NCBI GenBank assembly: GCA_947489445.1
Contig: CANLDN010000001.1
Coordinates: 372,001 to 436,000, forward strand
Direction: 5' to 3'
Source: an uncultured Paracoccaceae bacterium
Lineage (GTDB): Bacteria > Pseudomonadota > Alphaproteobacteria > Rhodobacterales > Rhodobacteraceae
Length of the DNA: 64,000 nucleotides
A program made the translations under genes and the position numbers. The first letter of the stretch is position 1, and every line of letters starts with the position of its first letter. The notes beneath the pieces are model-generated. The model was not told where the DNA came from. It did not search any database and was given only the letters and a program-made list of their open reading frames with translations. Below are positions 40,138 to 49,387 of this stretch, piece after piece.

Positions 40138-41928
40138 CTATTGCGCAGCCATACCTTCGGTGAATTGCAACCGCGCCAGACGGGCATAAAGACCGTCTTG
40201 CGCGACAAGCGCGTCATGTGTGCCTTGCGCCACGATCCTGCCCGCCTCAAAAACGACGATCCGGTCCGCTTTTTTCACCGTGGCAAGCCGGTGCGCAACG
40301 ATCAGGGTCGTACGTGATTGCGCAAGCTCTTCGACGGCGCGTTGCACGGCGTATTCGCTTTCCGCATCCAAAGCGCTGGTTGCTTCGTCCAGCAGTAGAA
40401 TCGGTGCATCGCGCAGGATCGCCCGGGCGATTGCGATCCGTTGCTTTTGTCCGCCTGACAACATCACCCCGCGTTCACCGACATAACTGTCGTAGCCGTC
40501 AGGTAGCAAAGTCAGAAATTCATGGGCCGCAGCAGCTTTCGCGGCTTCTTCAACCTCTGCATCTGTCGCTGTGGGTCGGCCGAAGCGGATATTCTCGCGC
40601 GCCGTGTCAGCGAAAATGACCGGATCCTGTGGGACCAGTGCAATATGTTGGCGGAAGGTGGCACGGCTCAGATCACGTAAATCAAGCCCGTCAATCAGAA
40701 CGGCACCATCCTGCGGATCATAAAACCGTTGGACCATCTGGATGATCGTGCTTTTGCCCGCCCCAGACGGCCCGACAAGTGCGACCGTTTCACCCGGTTC
40801 AATTGTCAAATCAATACCATCGATAGCCGAAATTTCGGGCCGCGACGGATAACTGAAGCGCACATTGTCGAATTTTAACGCCCCTTTTACTGGCATCGGT
40901 AGCGGCAATGGGTCTTTGGGATCTTGCACCGGATCCTGGACGGTGAGCAATTCGATCAAGCGTTCCGTTGCGCCTGCAGCGCGTTGCAATTCACCCCAAA
41001 CCTCAGAAAGTGCGGCAACGGCACCGCCCACCATGATCGTGTAAATCAGGAACTGGACCAAGCCGCCTTCGGTGATGTCGCCTTGGCTCACATCCTGCGA
41101 ACCCATTTGCAGGAACAAGACAATAGCCGCAAACACCATGAAAATCACGATCGCAGTCAGCATCGCGCGGGTCTGGATGCGACGCCTTGCCGACCGAAAG
41201 CTGTTTTCGGTGACTTCATCAAACTTCGCACGGCTCAACTCTTCATGTGTGAAGGCCTGCACGGTTTGGGCGGACAGCAACTGTTCGGATGCATCACCGC
41301 TTGATTCGGCGATCAGGTCCTGATTTTCCTTGGAAAGGCTGCGCACTCGGCGCCCCAAAAACAATATCGGAAAAAGCACAACAGGAATCGGCCAAAGCAC
41401 CATAATGCTCATCTTCACAGAGGTCAGCAGCATGAGTATCACGCCCCCGACAAAGATCAGTATGTTACGCAGTGCAATTGATGCGGAACTACCGATGACC
41501 GACAAGATCAAGGTTGTATCGGTTGTGATCCGGCTCAGCACCTCACCGGTCATGATCCGTTCGTAAAACGCCGGGCTCATGCTGATCATGCGGTTGAAAA
41601 CAGCTTTGCGGATATCTGCAACAACCCGTTCACCCAGCCGTGTGACCAGATAGTACCGCAGCGCCGTCCCGAAGGCGAGCAGGCCTGCGATGATCAACAT
41701 GGTAAAAAAGTGTTGGCCAATTTCACCGCTATCCAAGCCAAAGCTGTCCACAACCAAACGCGCGGCAATAGGCAAGGAAAGCGAAACAACCGCCGTAAAG
41801 ACAAGAGCAACCCCGGCACCGATGATGTTGAGCTTGTAGGGCTTGATAAACGGCCAAAGCGCACCCAAAGCGCTTACCTTCTTGCCACTCGGGCGATCAT
41901 CGGATGTGATTTTTTTTGCGTCTGCCAT
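40138..41928 (-). CDS. ABC exporter, fused permease-ATPase (MsbA-like)
   Basis: 596 residues. Residues 20-330 are six membrane helices of the ABC type I exporter fold, with the coupling pattern T-G-E-V-L-S-R-I-T-T-D; the nucleotide-binding domain starts near 350: G-P-S-G-A-G-K-S-T Walker A, L-V-P-Q-D-P-V Q-loop, L-S-G-G-Q-K-Q-R signature, I-L-L-L-D-E-A-T-S-A-L-D Walker B, A-H-R H-loop. Homodimeric exporter of lipid or drug in the inner membrane; no specific substrate can be read. It lies alone, 111 bases from the acyl-CoA synthetase start. Confidence 0.93.
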   Translation of the reverse strand: MADAKKITSDDRPSGKKVSALGALWPFIKPYKLNIIGAGVALVFTAVVSLSLPIAARLVVDSFGLDSGEIGQHFFTMLIIAGLLAFGTALRYYLVTRLGERVVADIRKAVFNRMISMSPAFYERIMTGEVLSRITTDTTLILSVIGSSASIALRNILIFVGGVILMLLTSVKMSIMVLWPIPVVLFPILFLGRRVRSLSKENQDLIAESSGDASEQLLSAQTVQAFTHEELSRAKFDEVTENSFRSARRRIQTRAMLTAIVIFMVFAAIVLFLQMGSQDVSQGDITEGGLVQFLIYTIMVGGAVAALSEVWGELQRAAGATERLIELLTVQDPVQDPKDPLPLPMPVKGALKFDNVRFSYPSRPEISAIDGIDLTIEPGETVALVGPSGAGKSTIIQMVQRFYDPQDGAVLIDGLDLRDLSRATFRQHIALVPQDPVIFADTARENIRFGRPTATDAEVEEAAKAAAAHEFLTLLPDGYDSYVGERGVMLSGGQKQRIAIARAILRDAPILLLDEATSALDAESEYAVQRAVEELAQSRTTLIVAHRLATVKKADRIVVFEAGRIVAQGTHDALVAQDGLYARLARLQFTEGMAAQ

Positions 41929-42113
41929 CAGGCGTCCCTTGTGTCACTTCCGCTCACATAAAACTGGACCACCACTTTCACAAGGCAAGGGACTGCATAG
42001 ATGTTATTCAAATCTGTATGGTTGCATTCAGGCTGAATGCAGATGATGCTGGACCAACAGATGCGGGCCGCTCGGCAGGTGCCACGTTGCTTTGTGTATT
42101 GCTGCGAAATTTC

Positions 42114-42187
42114 TGGAGCGGGCGGCGGGAATCGAACCCGCGTCATTAGCTTGGAAGGCTAAGGTCTTACCACTACACAACGCCCGC
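42114..42187 (-). tRNA. tRNA-Gly (anticodon TCC)
   Basis: 74 bases with encoded CCA. GCGGGCG pairs with CGCCCGC. The anticodon stem TTAGC/GCTAA encloses CTTCCAA with TCC at 34-36. T arm GCGGG/CCCGC with TTCGATT. It stands at the left edge of the decayed region. Confidence 0.97.
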
Positions 42188-42230
42188 TTCGATGTCCGAC
42201 TAGGTATTTGACCTTTCAAGCAAGGTCAAG

Positions 42231-43080
42231 ATGCACGAGCGCACTCGTCAAGCCGACTGGCTGCGTGATAGGTGCATTCTGTTGAAAAACTCTTGTCGGT
42301 TTGGTGCTCGTTGGCTGATTCAATTTTCCCGCGACAGCAGGGATATGGTGATGATGGGACCGAAGCAGGAAACGCAGGCGGCGTTGTTTTATAAGTTCTC
42401 GCTGGAAGACCACGTGCCGCAAGACCACCTGTTGCGGTCGATTGATCGATTTATCGACCTGAATGACATCCGATAGTATCTCGCAGAGCTTTACAGTCAT
42501 ACGGGCCGCCCATCGATTGATCCTGAACTCCTGATCCCTATGCTTTTGGTGGGTTACTGCTTTGACATCAGGTTAGAACGGCGGCTGCACGAAGAGGTGC
42601 ATCTGAACCTCCCTATCGCTGGCTCTGTCACCTTGATCTGTATGACCCGACCCCAGACCATTCGACCTTCTCGAAGAACAGGCATGGGCGTTTCCGTGAG
42701 AGTGCTTTGCCGCGGCACTTGTTTAGAAGACTGTCGAGCGCTGCATTGCGGATGGTTTGGTGAGCAGCCAACAGCTTACTGCAGATGCCCTGTTTGATTG
42801 AGGCTGAAGCCAACAAACAAAACGCGACACTGAAGGAAGATGGGACCAAACGGCAATTGACCCAAGCGATGCGCCGCACGCTGTTCGACAGCATCTCAAC
42901 GTTCTCGATGACGCCGCCTTTGGTGCAGCATCTGTGGTAGAACCCAAGTTCACATCTCATTCTGATCCATCCGGCCAATGGACAGCAGCACGCAAGGGCC
43001 CTGCGTTTTTTGCCTATTCGACCAACTATCTGATCGATACCGACCATAGGCGAACAGCGGTGAAACGTCGAAAGCCGATA
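42231..43080 (+). pseudogene. Broken IS1182-type transposase
   Basis: Successive frames give the expected pieces of an IS1182-family transposase: L-L-R-S-I-D-R-F-I-D-L, stop (TAG at 42474), Y-S-H-T-G-R-P-S-I-D-P-E-L-L, G-Y-C-F-D-I-R-L-E-R-R-L-H-E-E-V-H-L; a frameshift near 42615 to Y-R-W-L-C-H-L-D-L-Y-D-P-T-P-D-H-S-T-F-S-K-N-R-H-G-R-F; another to V-E-R-C-I-A-D-G-L-V; then A-N-K-Q-N, and V-E-P-K-F-T-S-H-S-D-P-S-G-Q-W-T-A-A-R-K-G-P-A-F-F-A-Y-S-T-N-Y-L-I-D-T-D-H. The C-terminal DDE half is missing. At least one nonsense and several frameshift changes make it inactive. The terminal inverted repeats were not identified. It begins about 45 bases after tRNA-Gly. Confidence 0.85.
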
Positions 43081-43215
43081 TTGGCGGTTGTGACAGCGAT
43101 AACTAAGAACTGGCCTCAAGATACTCATGTGAGCGTGGGCTTATATTACTCCACTAGGAAGCCGTTGGCGTAGCAATGGACCACGATGGCGGCAGACCGG
43201 CGCGAGAGTTCTGAT

Positions 43216-44565
43216 TTACCCAACCCCTTGTGCAACCATGGCGTCGGCGACCTTGCGAAAGCCCGCGATGTTCGCGCCTTTTGCATAGTCAACTTTGCCG
43301 TCGCGCGTACCTTCCTCCACACAAGCGGCGTGGATATCCGACATGATGGCGCGAAGTGTCGCGTCGACCTTATCGGCGTCGTCGGAACGGCGGGTGCGGT
43401 TCTGGCTGATCTCAAGCCCCGAAACCGCGACCCCACCGGCGTTTGCAGCTTTGCCCGGTGCGAACAAGATCTCGTTTCTCGCAAAGACCGCCTTTGCATC
43501 GGATGTTGTGGGCATGTTGGCGCCCTCGATCACCGCTTTTGTACCGTTCTTGACGAGGTTTTCCGCGGCTTTCCCGCTCAGTTCGTTCTGGGTGGCACAA
43601 GGGGCCGCAATGTCGGCCTTTATCGACCAAGGTGTCTCACCGTCGAACCACGCGCCCCCAAACTTATCGACATAAGCCCTCAGGCTTGTCCCCGCCTGCG
43701 CCTTGTGTGCCCGCACCCAATCAATCTTTTCTGTGTTCAGCCCATCGGCATCATGGACGAAGCCCGAACTGTCCGAAAGGGTGATGACTTTCGCTCCAAG
43801 CGCTATGGCTTTCTCAGCTGCGTAGGTGGCAACGTTTCCCGCCCCGGAAATCAGAACTGTTTTGCCCTCGATGGTATCGTCGTGCGCGTTCAGCATGTCC
43901 GACAGGAAATACATCACCCCGTAACCGGTCGCCTCGGTTCGCATGGCGCTCCCGGCAAATGCCTCCTCTTTTCCGGTCAGCACACCCTCAAACCGGCCCT
44001 TTATCCGGCGGTAGCAGCCGAACAAATACCCGATTTCCCGTGATCCGACGTTGATATCCCCAGCCGGGATGTCGATATCCGGGCCGATGTGACGTTGAAG
44101 CTCCTGCATGAATGCCCCGCAAAACCGCATGATCTCGGCCTCGGACCGCCCTGAAGGATCGAAATCCGACCCACCTTTCGCGCCACCCATGGGAAGCCCT
44201 GTTAAGGCATTTTTGAAGGTCTGTTCGAAAGCAAGGAACTTCAGGACAGAGGGGGTCACTGTCGGATGAAATCGCAAACCGCCTTTGTACGGCCCAATAG
44301 CCCCGTTGAACTGGACGCGATAACCACGATTTACCTCAATCCGGCCTGCGTCTGTCTGCCAGGCCACCTGAAACGAAATCAAACGTTCCGGCTCCACGAG
44401 GCGCCGGAAGATGTTTGCGGCCTTGTATGCTTCTGACTGGTCGATGATGGGTTTTATGTCTGCCATCACCTCGACGACCGCCTGATGAAACTCCGGCTCG
44501 TTGGGGGCATTTGCCTCCAAAAACGCCTCAAGACTGTCGTGACGGTCATCCAGTGAGAATCTCAT
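43216..44565 (-). CDS. gdhA: Glutamate dehydrogenase (NADP type)
   Basis: 449 residues. P-M-G-G-A-K-G-G-S-D-F-D-P-S-G-R-S-E with the catalytic lysine; G-A-G-N-V-A-T-Y-A nucleotide motif followed by S-D-S-S-G-F at the beta2 end, consistent with NADP; T-E-A-T-G-Y-G. The N-terminal region contains R-V-Q-F-N-G-A-I-G-P-Y-K-G-G-L-R-F-H-P. It makes glutamate from 2-oxoglutarate and ammonium. Downstream end lies 135 bases from the IS remnant, apparently undamaged. The PPOX-family gene upstream overlaps its start (ATGA). Confidence 0.96.
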   Translation of the reverse strand: MRFSLDDRHDSLEAFLEANAPNEPEFHQAVVEVMADIKPIIDQSEAYKAANIFRRLVEPERLISFQVAWQTDAGRIEVNRGYRVQFNGAIGPYKGGLRFHPTVTPSVLKFLAFEQTFKNALTGLPMGGAKGGSDFDPSGRSEAEIMRFCGAFMQELQRHIGPDIDIPAGDINVGSREIGYLFGCYRRIKGRFEGVLTGKEEAFAGSAMRTEATGYGVMYFLSDMLNAHDDTIEGKTVLISGAGNVATYAAEKAIALGAKVITLSDSSGFVHDADGLNTEKIDWVRAHKAQAGTSLRAYVDKFGGAWFDGETPWSIKADIAAPCATQNELSGKAAENLVKNGTKAVIEGANMPTTSDAKAVFARNEILFAPGKAANAGGVAVSGLEISQNRTRRSDDADKVDATLRAIMSDIHAACVEEGTRDGKVDYAKGANIAGFRKVADAMVAQGVG

Positions 44566-45047
44566 GTGACGGTATCAAGCTTGGCGTTTTCACCAAGGTT
44601 CGGCCCGCTATCTGTGAAATATGCACGGGTCAATTCAGCGGCGATCGCGACTTTGCCTTTTTCATTGTCCCAAAACTCGGCCTGCGTCGGCTCAATCTTA
44701 ACAACTGCGACGTCCGCATTCTCGGCGCTGCCACCAAAAAAAACATCGGCGTACGGCCCCCAGAGATCTTTGATCAGGGCACGGTCATGACTAACAACGC
44801 CGCAACCAGAAACCGATGCAAACAGCATCTTGTCGGGATTTGAGAAACTCAGTGCGATGTCCTGATCGACGTTGAGTTCGAACACTTTCGCGCTACTGCC
44901 ATCGGTCATGAACTGTATCGTCCGCGCGTCTTTGTCGACATAGGGCGCCATTGGGCGTGAGCGCATGACGCCTCCATCACGCGTGGTCACCATGCAGATC
45001 GAGACCTCAGAAATGATATCCCAAAACTGCTGTTTATCGTTTGTCAT
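44562..45047 (-). CDS. Pyridoxamine phosphate oxidase-like flavin protein
   Basis: 161 residues with the split-barrel FMN-binding fold of the general stress protein 26 type: F-W-D-I-I-S-E-V-S-I-C-M-V-T-T-R-D-G, M-R-S-R-P-M-A-P, I-Q-F-M-T-D-G-S-S-A-K-V, then I-A-L-S-F-S-N-P-D-K-M-L-F-A-S-V-S-G. It lacks the PNP/PMP oxidase substrate motifs, so vitamin B6 metabolism is unlikely. ATG chosen for AAAGGTGA upstream; further codons extend without ribosome site. Coupled to gdhA by ATGA; its role there is unknown. Confidence 0.8.
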   Translation of the reverse strand: MTNDKQQFWDIISEVSICMVTTRDGGVMRSRPMAPYVDKDARTIQFMTDGSSAKVFELNVDQDIALSFSNPDKMLFASVSGCGVVSHDRALIKDLWGPYADVFFGGSAENADVAVVKIEPTQAEFWDNEKGKVAIAAELTRAYFTDSGPNLGENAKLDTVT

Positions 45048-45117
45048 CGTTCGTTCACCTTTTGAATGCGATCCAGAACCCAACCTCAAAGACAGCCCTT
45101 AGTTCCGCCGCAGTTGA

Positions 45118-46764
45118 TCAAAAGGTTTGATCAATGGTTCCCAACCGCCGGGTCAGTTCCATGTTTTCTCGGTAATCGATAGGGATCACCACCATCGCAG
45201 GCCCGTCGTGATCCAATGCCGTTCGCAAACAACCCTGTAGGTCTGCGGCATTCTCGCAGAATTGGTGATGCCACCTCATAGAGGCGCAGAGCTGCGCCCA
45301 GTCCGGGTTATTGAAGGACAGATCGGTATGCGATCCGAAGTCCTGTTCTTGCTTCCATGCGATCAGACCGTACTCGCGGTCTTCCCAAACAAGGACAGCA
45401 ATATCGGAGCCGAGCCGCGAAGCCGTTTCCATCTCCTGGACATTCATCATGATATCGCCATCACCGACGATCGCTAGAACATGTGCGTCTGGTACCGCAT
45501 GTTTCGCCGCGATCGCGCCCGGAAGCGGCATTCCCATCGAACAAAAACCATTTGATATCAAACATGTGTTGGGCTTATGGGATTGATAGTGGCGCGCCAC
45601 CCACATCTTGTGGGCGCCTACACCGGACAAAAGGATATCAGCGGGGCGCAGAACGGCGCGGGCATCCGCCACCGCCTTTTGCGGGCGGATGCTCCCAGTG
45701 GTCTTATCCGCAGCATATTCGGCAAACTCAGCCTGCATATTGTCACGCAGCTTTCGTTGTGCGGTCAGATCATAAGTCGGCGCGCCATCGCGCGAAATCC
45801 GTTCGTTCAGCGCAGCAAGACCATGTGCCAGGTCGCCGATGACTTCGATTTCAGGCTGATAGTACTGGTCGCTTTCCGCCGGTTCGAAGTCCATGTGGAC
45901 AATCGCTTTGGTGCATTCCTCATTCCATTTCGATGGTCCGTACTCTACCGGGTCGTAACCCACCGTAAGGATCAGGTCAGCCGCGTTGATGGCGAGTTGA
46001 GGATAATCGCGTTGCCCCATCCCAACTGTGTAAAGGCACTGGGGGTCATCCAGATCAAGCGCGCCCTTGGCCATAAAAGTCATGAGCGCGCCGATACCTG
46101 TTGTCGCGCATAGCTGCCGCAGTTGCTGACTGGCGCGGGTGCGGATCGTCCCATTGCCCGCAATAATGAGCGGCGACTTGGCTGATTTCAGGCGCTCCCA
46201 GACCTGATCAATGATTTTGCCATCAGGCACGGGCCGTCGCACGCGCGACGGACGCAGGGGGGTCGCCTGCGTCTCCATTGCTGCCACGTCTTCGGCAAGT
46301 TCGATATGGCACGCGCCAGGCTTCTCGGTACCCGCAAGCTTGACAGCTTTGTGCACGATCTCGGGAATATTGTCGGGATGGTTGATGGCGCAGCTCCACT
46401 TGGTGACAGGCCGATACATCTCGACCACGTTCATCACCTGGTGGCTTTCCTTATGCTGTCGCGTCAGCGCACCTTGTCCGGTGATCACCAGAACGGGTGC
46501 GCGATCCATGTTGCTATCGGCGACACCGGTTATCAGGTTCGTCGCACCGGGACCCAGCGTGCCGAGGCAAACACCTACCTTCCCTGTCAGTCGGCCATAG
46601 ACACCAGCCATGAAAGCGGCCCCTTGTTCATGACGTGTGAGGATGAACTCGATGGACGAACTCTCAACTGACCTCATGAAATCAGCGTTTTCTTCGCCCG
46701 GAACACCATAGATACGCTCGACGCCTTCTGCTTCGAGGCATTGGATAAATAGGTCAGATGCCCG
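45118..46764 (-). CDS. Thiamine-diphosphate enzyme, acetolactate synthase large-subunit-like
   Basis: 548 residues. N-terminal G-V-P-G-E-E-N with catalytic E47 in L-T-R-H-E-Q-G-A-A-F-M-A; Y-G-R-L-T-G-K-V-G-V-C-L-G-T-L-G-P-G-A-T-N; C-terminal ThDP/Mg motif G-D-G-D-I-M-M-N-V-Q-E-M-E-T-A. The architecture is that of catabolic acetolactate synthases and related carboligases rather than the biosynthetic IlvB, as no ilvN is adjacent. The start is the ATG preceded by TTGGAGC; an ATG six codons earlier is less likely. A perfect nine-base inverted repeat TTGATCAAA/TTTGATCAA spans the stop codon (45114-45134). Confidence 0.88.
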   Translation of the reverse strand, partial: RASDLFIQCLEAEGVERIYGVPGEENADFMRSVESSSIEFILTRHEQGAAFMAGVYGRLTGKVGVCLGTLGPGATNLITGVADSNMDRAPVLVITGQGALTRQHKESHQVMNVVEMYRPVTKWSCAINHPDNIPEIVHKAVKLAGTEKPGACHIELAEDVAAMETQATPLRPSRVRRPVPDGKIIDQVWERLKSAKSPLIIAGNGTIRTRASQQLRQLCATTGIGALMTFMAKGALDLDDPQCLYTVGMGQRDYPQLAINAADLILTVGYDPVEYGPSKWNEECTKAIVHMDFEPAESDQYYQPEIEVIGDLAHGLAALNERISRDGAPTYDLTAQRKLRDNMQAEFAEYAADKTTGSIRPQKAVADARAVLRPADILLSGVGAHKMWVARHYQSHKPNTCLISNGFCSMGMPLPGAIAAKHAVPDAHVLAIVGDGDIMMNVQEMETASRLGSDIAVLVWEDREYGLIAWKQEQDFGSHTDLSFNNPDWAQLCASMRWHHQFCENAADLQGCLRTALDHDGPAMVVIPIDYRENMELTRRLGTIDQTF

Positions 46765-47297
46765 CATTTGCAGTTGCTCCAATGATTAAAATTCTACAGA
46801 TCGCCGCTCGCGACCCGCGTTGAACACTTCGCGAGAGATCGCCTTGCCGAACTCGAACGCAGGCGGAACGACAGCGCCAACCGTTTTTCATAACAGCACA
46901 ACGGCCCTGCAAGGAAATGTTCCTTATGTCTGATTTGTTGACATAGAGCACGGTCAGCAATGGTCCATCAGTCCGGTCAACCTTTCGATTTTGACGTCCG
47001 CATACGCAACAAAGTCACGCATCGATAGGTTGCTCGAACCCATCCGCTCTTCCACGAGATGGATCGGTTTAAGCGATGGGAAAGGCTTGAGTTTGGGGCC
47101 CTGCGCATTGGTACGACGAACCGCCGCCCAAGGATTCAATTCGAGAGCAAAGCGCTATATCCCTCTGAAGGACCACACCGATGCTTCACTTGCCTATACA
47201 CCGTTTTGTCGGTTACTGCCGCTCTTGCCGCTGTTATTTGTGCAACTGCAGCCCAACTACAGTGTCATGGATCCTGTTTTTATGCTGTACACGATGA
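46765..47297. other. 533-base region without a recognisable gene
   Basis: Frames here are short and have no ribosome site. A frame ending at 47380 carries a hydrophobic 37-codon tail from 47270, perhaps the start of the decayed gene to the right. It is the left part of a patch with several broken genes. The promoter of the ThDP enzyme should lie in its first 100-150 bases. Confidence 0.5.
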
Positions 47298-47758
47298 TTG
47301 CGGTTGGGATGGTCGCAACATCGGTCTGGCTTGAGGCAGGCTTGCAGTATTTCGCAGTGTGGGGACCAAAAACGGCATGACTTTATCGAGATTCTGCGCG
47401 CCTTCACAGACATAAGCGCCCTTCTGACCGCCCATGAAAGGGCCTTGTCCGAGGGGAATGATGATCTGTTGGTCGTGCAGGAGTATTTGCACCTGACCCG
47501 CAACGTGCTGCCAGAAAAGTCACGCCGCCCCGGCACGCACTGGCCCGTAGTGGACGACCACTGGCTTTCAGCGCATCGTCCTCGACGCGGTCAGCGGCGT
47601 AGCCTGGTATAATCATTACCGGTCACCAGCCTAAAAACACATGAAATAAATAAAGCGACTGAAGCGGTTGCCGTCTGCAGAGCAATCATTACGGCGAGGC
47701 GGACCTTGACGCTCTCGAACGGCAATCCCTGCAATGGCGCGGGAAGGCGGAGTTGGGA
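47298..47758 (+). pseudogene. Frameshifted remnant of an unidentified gene
   Basis: Three frames in succession read as a protein: H-D-F-I-E-I-L-R-A-F-T-D-I-S-A-L-L-T-A-H-E and Y-L-H-L-T-R-N-V-L-P-E-K (frame of 47298-47612), then after a shift near 47550 F-Q-R-I-V-L-D-A-V-S-G-V-A-W-Y-N-H-Y-R-S-P-A, then A-T-E-A-V-A-V-C-R-A-I-I and D-A-L-E-R-Q-S-L-Q-W-R-G-K-A-E-L. This resembles, from memory, the end of a conserved Rhodobacteraceae protein with D-D-H-C-F-Q-R-I and W-Y-x-H ending S-L-x-W-R-G-K. In-frame stops occur between. The function of the intact family is not known to me. Confidence 0.55.
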
Positions 47759-47767
47759 ATAAAGTCT

Positions 47768-47789
47768 GGCGCCGGAACAACCCGGCGCC
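47768..47789 (-). terminator. Terminator of the DUF1330 gene
   Basis: GGCGCCGG (47768-47775) and CCGGCGCC (47782-47789) pair perfectly across six bases. Read on the minus strand the hairpin begins 9-10 bases after the stop and is followed by AGACTTTATT. Confidence 0.6.
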
Positions 47790-47798
47790 GAAGTCTGC

Positions 47799-48197
47799 TT
47801 AGTTGATTTGACGCTCTTGGGTCATCCATAGCTGGGTAAGGTCCATACGAAACAACGCGTCGCGCATCGGCACATGCTGCAGATACTCAGGATCGCTGAA
47901 GATGGCCGTCATCGCGTCTTCGGCCTGAATCTCCCAAACCTGAACGATTTGCGGTGACACCGCATCATGGCCTGCCATTTTACCAACCACTTCCATTGAG
48001 CTGACGCGCTTGAGCCCATGGCCTTCGATAATCGGAATAACCAGGTCAAAATATGCAAGCGCGTCGTCATAGGTCTTGCCATCTTGCATCGTCAACACGT
48101 CCACCATCATCGGTGGCTTCGCCTCTTGTGCCGCGGCCAGTCCGGCCGTCAGCGCCATTATCAAACTGATCGACAATGCCATTATTCTCTTCAACAT
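47799..48197 (-). CDS. Secreted DUF1330-like protein
   Basis: 132 residues. Signal peptide M-L-K-R-I-M-A-L-S-I-S-L-I-M-A-L-T-A-G-L-A-A-A, then a ferredoxin-like dimeric alpha-beta barrel: M-M-V-D-V-L-T-M-Q-D-G-K-T-Y-D-D-A-L-A-Y-F-D-L-V-I-P-I-I-E-G-H-G, and W-E-I-Q-A-E-D-A-M-T-A-I-F-S-D-P-E-Y-L as in DUF1330. The start at M-L-K-R has AAGGAG six bases before it (the in-frame ATG of M-K-E-K-K is part of that ribosome site). Periplasmic; ligand unknown. A terminator follows. The upstream 390 bases contain a decayed GST fragment. Confidence 0.7.
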   Translation of the reverse strand: MLKRIMALSISLIMALTAGLAAAQEAKPPMMVDVLTMQDGKTYDDALAYFDLVIPIIEGHGLKRVSSMEVVGKMAGHDAVSPQIVQVWEIQAEDAMTAIFSDPEYLQHVPMRDALFRMDLTQLWMTQERQIN

Positions 48198-48519
48198 CTT
48201 CTTCTCCTTCATCGGGCAAAGCGCCCTTGGGTTGGTGGTGGGGATTGGGTCAGGCGAACCTGTCCCAGGTGCGACCAGCCCCACGGCACGCTCTGAATTG
48301 GCGTGGGCGGCCATGCCGTTATCGCGAAAGAGCCAGCTTCTTCTGGGGGCAAAGAAAGCGCGAAGCCTTTCGTGGAAATCGGGCAAGATTGTCGGTGCGA
48401 CGGATCCATTTGCGAGGATCTGCTTTCCCCACAGCTCCCAATTGGGAGGGGAGGATTGCGTGCCAAGGCAACGCGCCGCGAGACCCGGAACTGCAGCGAT
48501 CCGCACGAACAGCGATGCG

Positions 48520-48612
48520 GTACTGAACGCCCTTTGAGGCAAGCAGTATCTGCGACCTCTGCACAAACGGGCAGATGTCAAGACTGACAAGTGTAAAGAC
48601 TGGGGCGGTCAT
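48520..48612 (-). pseudogene. N-terminal fragment of a glutathione S-transferase
   Basis: M-T-A-P-V-F-T-L-V-S-L-D-I-C-P-F-V-Q-R-S-Q-I-L-L-A-S-K-G-V-Q-Y is the first beta-alpha-beta unit of a GST thioredoxin domain, with the catalytic-site C-P-F-V-Q-R. The following sequence no longer matches a GST in any frame, so only about 31 codons survive. It lies just after the SDR gene. The remainder up to the DUF1330 gene shows nothing. Confidence 0.6.
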
Positions 48613-48620
48613 GGAACCGC

Positions 48621-49343
48621 TCAAATCAAACGATGCCCGCCATCGACCACAAGCGCGTGACCGTTGACGAACCCATTGTCGATCAGGAAACCGACGGCTT
48701 TGGCGACATCATGGGCGGTGCCCACACGACCAACAGGCAAAGCGGACGCGGTTGCGTCCAGCGTTTGCTGCGCTGCCTCTGCCCCCATAAGCCCGGACCA
48801 AACGCCAGTTTCAATAATGCCGGGCACAATTGTGTTCACCCGCATCGGCGCCAATTCATGCGCCCATATCCGGGCGGCGGCTTCTGTTGCCCCGCCGACG
48901 GCGGCAAACATCGTGGCACCGCGGATTGGTTTCTGTGTCACGGTGCCCGAAAACAGTGTGATGGAGCCGGATTCCGGCATTTGTTTCAGGGCTGCTTGCA
49001 CGCACAGCATCTGGCCCCACTGCTTGGTCTCGAAGATCTCTCGCGCCGCGGCAAGGTCCATGTCCGAGATCGGTGCAAACATGCTGCTTGCTGCTGGCGT
49101 CACCAGATGGTCGAACGGGCCCGCAGCAGCAAAGAACGCTGCAATGCTATCCGGGTCTGACAGGTCCATGACATGTCCGGTCGCAGACGGGCCCAGCTCG
49201 GCGAGAGCTGTGTCCAGCTTGTCCCGAGACCGGGCCGAGACGATGACCTCTGCTCCGAGGGCGATCAGATGTTTTGCGGTTGCGCTGCCAATGCCTCCAG
49301 TGGCCCCCGTGATGACAGCTTTCTGGTTGGTGAGTGATGGCAT
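48621..49343 (-). CDS. SDR-family protein with atypical active site
   Basis: 240 residues. G-A-T-G-G-I-G-S-A-T-A cofactor motif and V-S-A-R-S-R-D-K near the second strand, and N-T-I-V-P-G with the C-terminal G-F-V-N-G-H-A-L-V-V-D-G-G. At the catalytic position the usual Y-x-x-x-K is F-A-A-V-G (M-F-A-A-V-G-G-A), so both Tyr and Lys are missing; the Ser before it (S-G-T-V-T) is present. Another group of SDRs shares this F-A-A-V-x-G-A pattern; whether it reduces anything is open. ATG has AGAGGAAA before it. Divergent from a LysR gene, probably its regulator. Confidence 0.85.
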   Translation of the reverse strand: MPSLTNQKAVITGATGGIGSATAKHLIALGAEVIVSARSRDKLDTALAELGPSATGHVMDLSDPDSIAAFFAAAGPFDHLVTPAASSMFAPISDMDLAAAREIFETKQWGQMLCVQAALKQMPESGSITLFSGTVTQKPIRGATMFAAVGGATEAAARIWAHELAPMRVNTIVPGIIETGVWSGLMGAEAAQQTLDATASALPVGRVGTAHDVAKAVGFLIDNGFVNGHALVVDGGHRLI

Positions 49344-49387
49344 CGTGATTTCCTCTTTGCATTTGACAAAGAGGGAGGTAGCCAATG

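Noticed and set aside
48198..48590. Long N-terminal extension of the DUF1330 protein
   Set aside because: It crosses a GST fragment and places the signal peptide internally; ribosome site supports the short form.
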